Notes under the pieces: generated by a model
Databases searched by the model: none
Seen by the model: only the letters and a program-made list of their open reading frames with translations
What the model was told of the DNA's origin: nothing
In this document: positions 7,601-11,800 of the stretch, piece by piece
How positions within the stretch are numbered: the first letter of the stretch is position 1
How the letters are laid out: each line of letters begins with the position of its first letter
NCBI GenBank assembly: GCA_025450095.1
Contig: JANWID010000233.1
Location: 1-11,800 of the forward strand
Direction: 5' to 3'
Length of the DNA stretch: 11,800 nt
Source of the DNA: Bacteroidia bacterium
GTDB lineage: Bacteria > Bacteroidota > Bacteroidia > AKYH767-A > OLB10
Translations under genes and position numbers: made by a program

Positions 7601-8240
7601 TCTGTGTTTTTTTTGCCTGTGATTCCAACTGTTTCAAACTCTTTTCAATTTCGAAAAGCATATCATTCACACGGTTCAGGTCTGCATCGGTTTCTTCCAG
7701 CTTATGGTAAGTCTGCTTTTTGCGGATTTTGTATTTTGATATCCCGGCCGCTTCTTCCAGCAGAAATTTTATAGTATTGTTTTTATCATTGAGAATTTCA
7801 TCGATCATTTTCAATTCAATGATCGCATAGCTGTCGGAACCGATACCGGTGTCCAGGAAAAGATCTGTAATATCTTTCAGACGACAGGTTACACCATTAA
7901 GAAGGTATTCGCTTTCACCGGTCCGGTACAACCTCCGGCTGATACATACAGAAGTATATTCAACAGGCAATATGCCTTTGTTATTTTCAAAAGTAAGATG
8001 CACCTCCGCCAGATTGGCTGGTTTCCTGTTCCGGGTTCCGTTAAAAATTATGTTCTCCATTTTTTCGGAACGGAGCATACGTGTTTTTTGTTCACCCAAC
8101 ACCCAACGGATGGCATCCACCACGTTGGATTTGCCCGAACCGTTCGGACCGACAACGGCTGTTACACCTTTATCAAAATGAATTGTAATCTTATCGCCGA
8201 AACTTTTGAATCCTTTTATTTCAAGTGTGGTTAATCGCAT
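4683..8240 (-). CDS. smc: Chromosome segregation ATPase SMC
   Basis: The 1185-residue protein has the full SMC layout and length. The N-terminal half-head carries Walker A G31-P-N-G-S-G-K-S-N39. A long coiled coil (about 165-500) leads to a hinge (about 500-660, ending near S-M-S-G-G-S), then a returning coiled coil (about 670-1010). The C-terminal half-head has the ABC signature L-S-G-G-E-K (1092-1097), Walker B F-C-I-F-D-E (D1120, E1121), D-loop and H-loop histidine near 1152. It should dimerise at the hinge and, with ScpA and ScpB encoded elsewhere, load onto and organise the chromosome near the origin. The region usually holding the Q-loop glutamine (I-x-Q-G) reads I-I-E-L-K-M-I-D-E-I-L at 140-150. 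The start is an ATG at 8240-8238, with K-G-F-K-S-F close behind it as usual. No frameshift is seen. Confidence 0.97.
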   Translation of the reverse strand: MRLTTLEIKGFKSFGDKITIHFDKGVTAVVGPNGSGKSNVVDAIRWVLGEQKTRMLRSEKMENIIFNGTRNRKPANLAEVHLTFENNKGILPVEYTSVCISRRLYRTGESEYLLNGVTCRLKDITDLFLDTGIGSDSYAIIELKMIDEILNDKNNTIKFLLEEAAGISKYKIRKKQTYHKLEETDADLNRVNDMLFEIEKSLKQLESQAKKTQKFYRLKDEYKEISMAYSLYAVREFSQSLHDLQKKETTVSDETLQFHVDLDVIEANIQRLKTESLDKEKSLSVAQKELNEIILLITRGENESKNIQDRIGFLHDKQKQLTQQNDSDEHTISELNESISMLAEEKANEETALRSLENQLSEMKQNVEENKHLYEESVRELKELGQQLHELRQEINRYETQVAVRQARSASIRSELQRLEEQLKSNNEKLSVVNLEISARVPEHARLETDSIAAKKQWEDSEQLLRETENRLRALNQELAEEKRTCDVKTNEYELTRSLIERMEGFPESIKYLKGQESRFSNAPLVSEVISCDEEYKNAIENYLEPYLNHFIVPGSEDAWEAMQLLNNSSKGRAHFFVLDSLKEGSHRGQLSLPGCIPALSRTDFDTVYSRLFDHLLGHVYIMENSEDIHTLDTSALGNGYIILSKNGRFLRQRYSMSGGSLGMGDGKRTGKQKNLQKLSDEISNHQQLIEKLQDQISESESALLLQRDQYSDAGRNVNRLQNETARAAGQVNTLNNNRDFLFSAKEYTQTTVNQLTEELTALSLPETEHLETEGYSIDSQKGELQQMLEQQKIKQDVSNELQRHVNEMTNAYNQKNIQFFQQQNKLQNISRDISFKTNQVSNLTRSREEHLQELEGISLQLETLHENVRVAEEQLSSQKLRKVEVESVVRIQEDDYYKSKGEIDKEEKLIAEKRRQKENSDLLIREIHNQINDLKLKMTSLKERLSIEFNIILEDIMDQEPNPDLNPEDLKARSEKLKNQLSDFGPINPMALESFKEIKERHDFIVKEQNDLKAAKESLLKTIAEIDNTAKEKFMEAYHAVRDNFIRVFRSLFSEEDNCDLILTDLANPLESDVQIIAQPKGKKPLSIHQLSGGEKTLTATALLFGIYLLKPSPFCIFDEVDAPLDDSNIDKFNKIIKKFSVDSQFIIITHNKKTMTATDIMYGITMAEQGVTQVVPVDMREYA

Positions 8241-8282
8241 GACCGGTAAATCTGGGTGTTTATAGGGTTTTTAATGGGAATG

Positions 8283-8324
8283 CAAAAATAGGGGTTCCTC
8301 ATCAAAGGATGGAATTCAAATATA
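8283..8324 (-). promoter_or_regulatory. Two candidate -7 boxes upstream of smc
   Basis: On the minus strand, TATTTTTG (8290-8283) and TATATTTG (8324-8317) both match TAnnTTTG. They would give smc leaders of roughly 38 and 72 bases. Neither has a TTTG or TTG at the expected distance upstream, so these are suggestive only. Confidence 0.28.
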
Positions 8325-8503
8325 AGTTAATGATGCGGCACTGTGCAGGAATATTTAAATAATGCTGATTTTCAGCTATTTCTTTTGCAAACAAAAAAAA
8401 GCAAAAAAGTTAAAAACTTTATTTCGGCGTTCTGAATTGTAATTTATACACTGATTATTAATTATTTGTCATAGATTTATAATAATAGACAAACAATGCC
8501 GGG

Positions 8504-8536
8504 TTTGCAATTTAATAACAGATATTTGTATAATTG
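8504..8536 (+). promoter_or_regulatory. Candidate promoter for the membrane-anchored protein gene
   Basis: TTTG at 8504-8507 is followed after 21 bases by TATAATTG at 8529-8536, one base off TAnnTTTG; the same bases also read TATAAT. The start point would lie close to the ATG at 8549, leaving almost no leader. Confidence 0.35.
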
Positions 8537-8548
8537 CACCGCTTTAAA

Positions 8549-9016
8549 ATGGACGATCTCAAAGTTATTCTTTACGTTGTTGTTGCGCTCATCTGGATCG
8601 TTTATAATAATTACAAGAAATTAAGAGAGGCAGCAAAAAAAAGGGATTTGAGAAAACCACCCGTTGATACATCCGTTGATCGGACATCCGAAAAAAAAAC
8701 CAAACCGGTTTCTCAACCTAAACAACAAAGGGAAATAATTGAAAAACAACCGAGAAAAGTATTGCGTGAAATTTTGGTCCGCAAACCTGTTTCCATTCCG
8801 GCAACCAGGCAGCAGAAGACTTTTCAGGAACGTCCTGCATTTATTACTAACTCTTATACTTCTGAAGGGGGCAGTACCACACCTTCAAAAATTGTAAATT
8901 TTGAAGAAACATCAGAAACAAAAAATTACCGGAATCCCATTCTTGATGCATTGAAGTCGATGGATCTCAGATCGGGAATAATAATGGCGGAAGTACTAAA
9001 AAGACCTTATAATTAA
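8549..9016 (+). CDS. Membrane-anchored protein of unknown function
   Basis: The 155-residue protein has one N-terminal membrane segment at about 4-20 (V-I-L-Y-V-V-V-A-L-I-W-I-V-Y), followed at once by a basic stretch (K23-K24, then R-E-A-A-K-K-R). That charge pattern suggests the rest stays in the cytoplasm. The middle (about 35-125) is low in predicted structure and rich in Lys, Pro, Gln, Ser and Thr. The C-terminus ends D-L-R-S-G-I-I-M-A-E-V-L-K-R-P-Y-N, which resembles a short tail motif I recall from Bacteroidota hypothetical proteins (L-R-x-A-x-I-x-x-E-I-L-x-R-x-Y); this is from memory. The frame opens at a TTG (8534), but the ATG at 8549 places the membrane segment at the usual distance from the start. 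No function is proposed. The receptor gene begins 129 bases downstream with its own promoter candidate. Confidence 0.7.
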   Translation: MDDLKVILYVVVALIWIVYNNYKKLREAAKKRDLRKPPVDTSVDRTSEKKTKPVSQPKQQREIIEKQPRKVLREILVRKPVSIPATRQQKTFQERPAFITNSYTSEGGSTTPSKIVNFEETSETKNYRNPILDALKSMDLRSGIIMAEVLKRPYN

Positions 9017-9065
9017 TGAGTTCTTAAGTGCCTGTAGTCAATTGATTGTAAAAAATGAAATATTG

Positions 9066-9098
9066 TTTGGAGATTACTTTTAAATATTCATACATTTA
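9066..9098 (+). promoter_or_regulatory. Candidate promoter for the TonB-dependent receptor gene
   Basis: TTTG at 9066-9069 and TACATTTA at 9091-9098 are separated by 21 bases. The -33 matches exactly and the -7 is one base off TAnnTTTG. Transcription would start near 9105, about 40 bases before the ATG at 9146. Confidence 0.45.
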
Positions 9099-9145
9099 CC
9101 GGCCTCATTGATAAATTATTAAAAACCTAACATAAAATTAACCCT

Positions 9146-11800
9146 ATGCTGAGAAGAATTTACCTATTAACAGCTGCTTTTATTATTGTTACCGGCATAG
9201 CCGCGTTTGCACAAACCGGCTCCATTAAAGGTAAGGTGCTTGATAAGACCACTAAAGAGCCCCTGCCTTTCGCGAATGTGATTGTTGAGTTTAATGGAAG
9301 CCAGGCAGGTGGTGCTCAGACCGATTTTGACGGGAACTTTACGATAAAACCGCTTAATCCTGGTAAATACAACCTGAAAGCCTCATTCGTAGGATACACC
9401 GGCGCCGAAATCACCGGTGTTCTGGTTTCTGCGGATAAGATCACTTTCCAGGATGTGATGATGACCAAGGGTGCTGTAGATATTACAGCGGTGGAGGTTA
9501 CTTCGTATAAGAATCCTATTATCGATAAGGGTAACCCCAGCACTCAACAAACTATCACACAGGAAGAAATCCAGGTAGCACCTACCCGGGATGTAAAGTC
9601 TATTGCATCTACAACAGCAGGTGTGTACCAGGAAGATGAAGGTGATGATGTGAACGTGCGTGGTTCCCGTTCCAATGCAACGGATTATTATATTGATGGT
9701 ATTAAGGTACGTGGTACAACCAACCTTCCACAGGCAGGTATTGAACAAATTACTGTTGTAACAGGTGGTGTTCCTGCTCAGTATGGTGACGCTACCGGCG
9801 GTATCATCAACATTACAACCCGTGGCCCCTCTAAAGAATTTTTCGGAGGTGTTGAGTTTGTTACTTCCGAACTATTCGACAAATATGGATATAACCTTAT
9901 TGGTGCAAACCTGTCAGGTCCTATCTGGTCGAAAAAAGATGCAGAAGGAAAAATTGAGCGTACCCTGATCGGTTTCTTTGTTGCAGGTGAATATCAGCTT
10001 GAAAAAGATCCTGACCCATCGGCAATCGGAATGTACAAAGTGAAGGATGATATTTTTAATGATCTTAAGCAAAATCCACTTAACCCTGTTATTTCCGGCG
10101 GATCGGTTTATAATACGAAAACAGAATATCTGACAATGGATGATTTTGAAAAAATCAAAATCAAACAAAATACAGAATCAGAAGGATATCGTATATCTGG
10201 TAAAATAGATGTTCAGCCTTTGGAGAATGTTACACTTACATTCGGTGGTTCTCTGGATCACAATAAGAAGAATGATTATGTTCACACATACTCTTTATAC
10301 AATTACGAAAATAACCCTCAAAGAGTAAAAGATACCTGGAGGGTTTTTGGAAGGATTACACAGAAACTCGGAGGTGCAAAAGCAAATGCTGAAGGTTCTG
10401 CTTCAGTAATCAAGAATGCATATTATTCACTACAGGTTGATTATAATAAAGACCATGAAACACTTGGTGCCGGTGGTGATATCGATGATAATTATTTTGA
10501 TTATGGTTACCTGGGTAAATTTAATACTACCAAGAAAACAATTCTCAATTATACAACACCGACCATTGACCCGGTTCTGAATGATACTTTATATTCAGAA
10601 ATTGGTATGGTGAATCCATATACTGGCGATAGTATCTTTTATGTTCAGAACGCTTTCGCCGGAGATTCGATTGTACAATTTACGGGACTCGGTGTAAATC
10701 CGCTTGCTGAAGTTTATACCAGTCAATACCTGAGCCTTGTACAAGGTAATTTGTCTGGAAATTATGAAAACGTATTTGACATCCTTACCAATGGAGGATT
10801 GATCAATGGTTTCCTGGCCAGCAACACATATGCAATGTACCGTAGCACCGGATTCTCATATTACCAGTATGAGAAAACTGAAAGCAGCCAGTTCCGTATC
10901 TCAGCACAAGTTTCTGCTGACGTTAAAGATCATGCTATATCAGCGGGATTTGAATACGAACAGCGTGCTGACCGCCAGTTTCTTTTTACACCAACTGCAA
11001 TAGGTGGCGGACTTTGGGGATTGATGTATCTCCGCGCTAATGAAAATAATGCACAGTTTGATCTGGATAATCCGATTTATATTAATGATAGCACGGTTAA
11101 TTTTAATCCGAAGTATAACGATGATGGTTTACCAGGATTTTATGAAAACCTTCGTGCAAAAATGGCGGCAGCCGGATACAGTAATGTAGGAATGACAGAT
11201 TATATTGATGTATGGAACCTCGATCGCGAAATTCTTTCTCTTGACCTGTTTACACCAGATGAACTCCTCAATAGTGGTAGTAACCTGGTGTTGTATAATG
11301 GTTATGATTATACTGGTGAGCATCACAGTGGCAATATTTCGTTTAATGATTTCTGGACTGAGAAAGATGCAAATGGAAACTTCACCCGTCCGGTTGGAGC
11401 ATTTGAACCAATTTATATGGCAGGTTATATCCAGGATAAATTCGCAGTTAATGACCTGATCTTTAACGTGGGTGTGCGTATCGACCGATTCGATGCCAAC
11501 CAGGAAGTGCTCCGCGACAAATACCTGCTTTACCCTGCATATAGTGCAGGTGAAAAAGCCGGAGCAGATCGCCCTTCCAATATTGAAGATGACTTTATTG
11601 TATATGTAAGTGATGTTCGTTCTCCTGACCAGGGTGATATCATTGGTTACCGTGATGGTGATAACTGGTACGATGCAAACGGTTCTGAAGTAGTTGACCC
11701 GGGAATCCTTGCTCAGCTCGCAGGCGGAGAAATTTCTCCCTGGCTTAAAGATCCAGACCTTATTCAGAATGGTGTTCAAACTGATAAATTCAATCCCTCA
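9146..11800 (+). CDS. TonB-dependent outer-membrane receptor, C-terminus missing (runs off right edge)
   Basis: From the ATG at 9146 the frame stays open for 885 codons to the window end. A signal peptide covers about 1-22 (A-F-A, then Q). Residues 25-106 form a carboxypeptidase-regulatory-like beta-sandwich (G-S-I-K-G-K-V-L-D ... D-F-D-G-N-F-T-I), the usual N-terminal extension of Bacteroidota receptors. The TonB plug follows at about 130-227, with N-V-R-G-S-R-S-N-A at 170-178, Y-Y-I-D-G-I at 181-186 and P-A-Q-Y-G-D-A-T-G-G-I-I-N-I-T at 210-224. The rest is beta-barrel sequence with many aromatic residues and Asn/Asp-rich loops. It should import a ligand across the outer membrane using TonB-ExbBD energy; the ligand is unknown. 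No SusD-like lipoprotein gene is visible before the edge, so it cannot be called SusC. A promoter candidate sits just upstream. Confidence 0.93.
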   Translation, partial: MLRRIYLLTAAFIIVTGIAAFAQTGSIKGKVLDKTTKEPLPFANVIVEFNGSQAGGAQTDFDGNFTIKPLNPGKYNLKASFVGYTGAEITGVLVSADKITFQDVMMTKGAVDITAVEVTSYKNPIIDKGNPSTQQTITQEEIQVAPTRDVKSIASTTAGVYQEDEGDDVNVRGSRSNATDYYIDGIKVRGTTNLPQAGIEQITVVTGGVPAQYGDATGGIINITTRGPSKEFFGGVEFVTSELFDKYGYNLIGANLSGPIWSKKDAEGKIERTLIGFFVAGEYQLEKDPDPSAIGMYKVKDDIFNDLKQNPLNPVISGGSVYNTKTEYLTMDDFEKIKIKQNTESEGYRISGKIDVQPLENVTLTFGGSLDHNKKNDYVHTYSLYNYENNPQRVKDTWRVFGRITQKLGGAKANAEGSASVIKNAYYSLQVDYNKDHETLGAGGDIDDNYFDYGYLGKFNTTKKTILNYTTPTIDPVLNDTLYSEIGMVNPYTGDSIFYVQNAFAGDSIVQFTGLGVNPLAEVYTSQYLSLVQGNLSGNYENVFDILTNGGLINGFLASNTYAMYRSTGFSYYQYEKTESSQFRISAQVSADVKDHAISAGFEYEQRADRQFLFTPTAIGGGLWGLMYLRANENNAQFDLDNPIYINDSTVNFNPKYNDDGLPGFYENLRAKMAAAGYSNVGMTDYIDVWNLDREILSLDLFTPDELLNSGSNLVLYNGYDYTGEHHSGNISFNDFWTEKDANGNFTRPVGAFEPIYMAGYIQDKFAVNDLIFNVGVRIDRFDANQEVLRDKYLLYPAYSAGEKAGADRPSNIEDDFIVYVSDVRSPDQGDIIGYRDGDNWYDANGSEVVDPGILAQLAGGEISPWLKDPDLIQNGVQTDKFNPS

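Larger units (their letters stand above)
8241..8548. other. Divergent intergenic region between smc and the membrane-anchored protein gene
   Basis: The 308-bp stretch is very AT-rich and has no credible coding sequence on either strand. It holds the candidate smc -7 boxes near its left end and a rightward promoter candidate near its right end. In between are an A-rich tract (about 8389-8416), a 6-bp AT-only inverted repeat AAAGTT/AACTTT (8406-8420), and a 5-bp GCTGA/TCAGC hairpin (8364-8376). None of these small structures is strong enough to call a terminator or riboswitch. Confidence 0.6.

Noticed and set aside
8364..8376. GCTGA/TCAGC hairpin followed by T-rich sequence in the smc upstream gap
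   Set aside because: Only a 5-bp stem with a 3-base loop, and no rightward gene ends before it, so a terminator has nothing to terminate.
9397..9420. Inverted repeat ACACCGG/CCGGTGT in the receptor gene
   Set aside because: It lies within the carboxypeptidase-regulatory-like domain coding sequence and arises from ordinary codons for T-G repeats.
11129..11779. Open frame of 216 codons on the minus strand inside the receptor gene
   Set aside because: It is antisense to continuous beta-barrel coding sequence and its Ile/Thr/Cys-rich translation matches no protein type. The receptor frame is uninterrupted here.

Overview
The window looks like chromosomal DNA from a Bacteroidota bacterium. The evidence is an SMC of the Bacteroidota type, a TonB-dependent receptor that opens with a carboxypeptidase-regulatory-like domain, lipoproteins with relaxed lipoboxes, starts without a Shine-Dalgarno sequence, and several upstream regions that resemble the Bacteroidota promoter (-33 TTTG, -7 TAnnTTTG). 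Genus and species cannot be named from what is visible. I see no rRNA, tRNA, CRISPR array, transposase, integrase or prophage gene, so this reads as core or lightly accessory chromosome and not as an island.

Left part (1-2169). A leftward gene enters from the left edge, and only its signal peptide and a short N-terminus are present. It is divergent from a rightward pair: a YkgJ-type cysteine-cluster protein (343-837) and a FemAB/GNAT-like acyltransferase-fold protein (913-2169). The divergent gap carries a 10-bp perfect inverted repeat that brackets the -7 box of the leftward promoter.

Middle (2355-4673). Two genes overlap by ATGA and form the most interesting unit. The first encodes a redoxin-fold lipoprotein with a CxxC motif. 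The second encodes a secreted protein joining a c-type haem domain (CTPCH, with a distal Met candidate) to a PHM-like copper type II monooxygenase module in which all six expected copper ligands can be found (HH, H, HxH, M). I infer an envelope redox system in which the haem domain and/or the redoxin feed electrons or copper to a mononuclear-copper hydroxylase; the substrate is unknown. A small, very basic secreted protein (4380-4673) follows.

Right part (4683-11800). smc runs leftward and converges on the basic protein with only 9 bp between them. Its Q-loop region lacks the usual glutamine. A 308-bp divergent gap separates it from a short membrane-anchored protein of unknown function (8549-9016). 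Last is a TonB-dependent outer-membrane receptor (from 9146) whose reading frame stays open to the right edge, so its C-terminus is missing.
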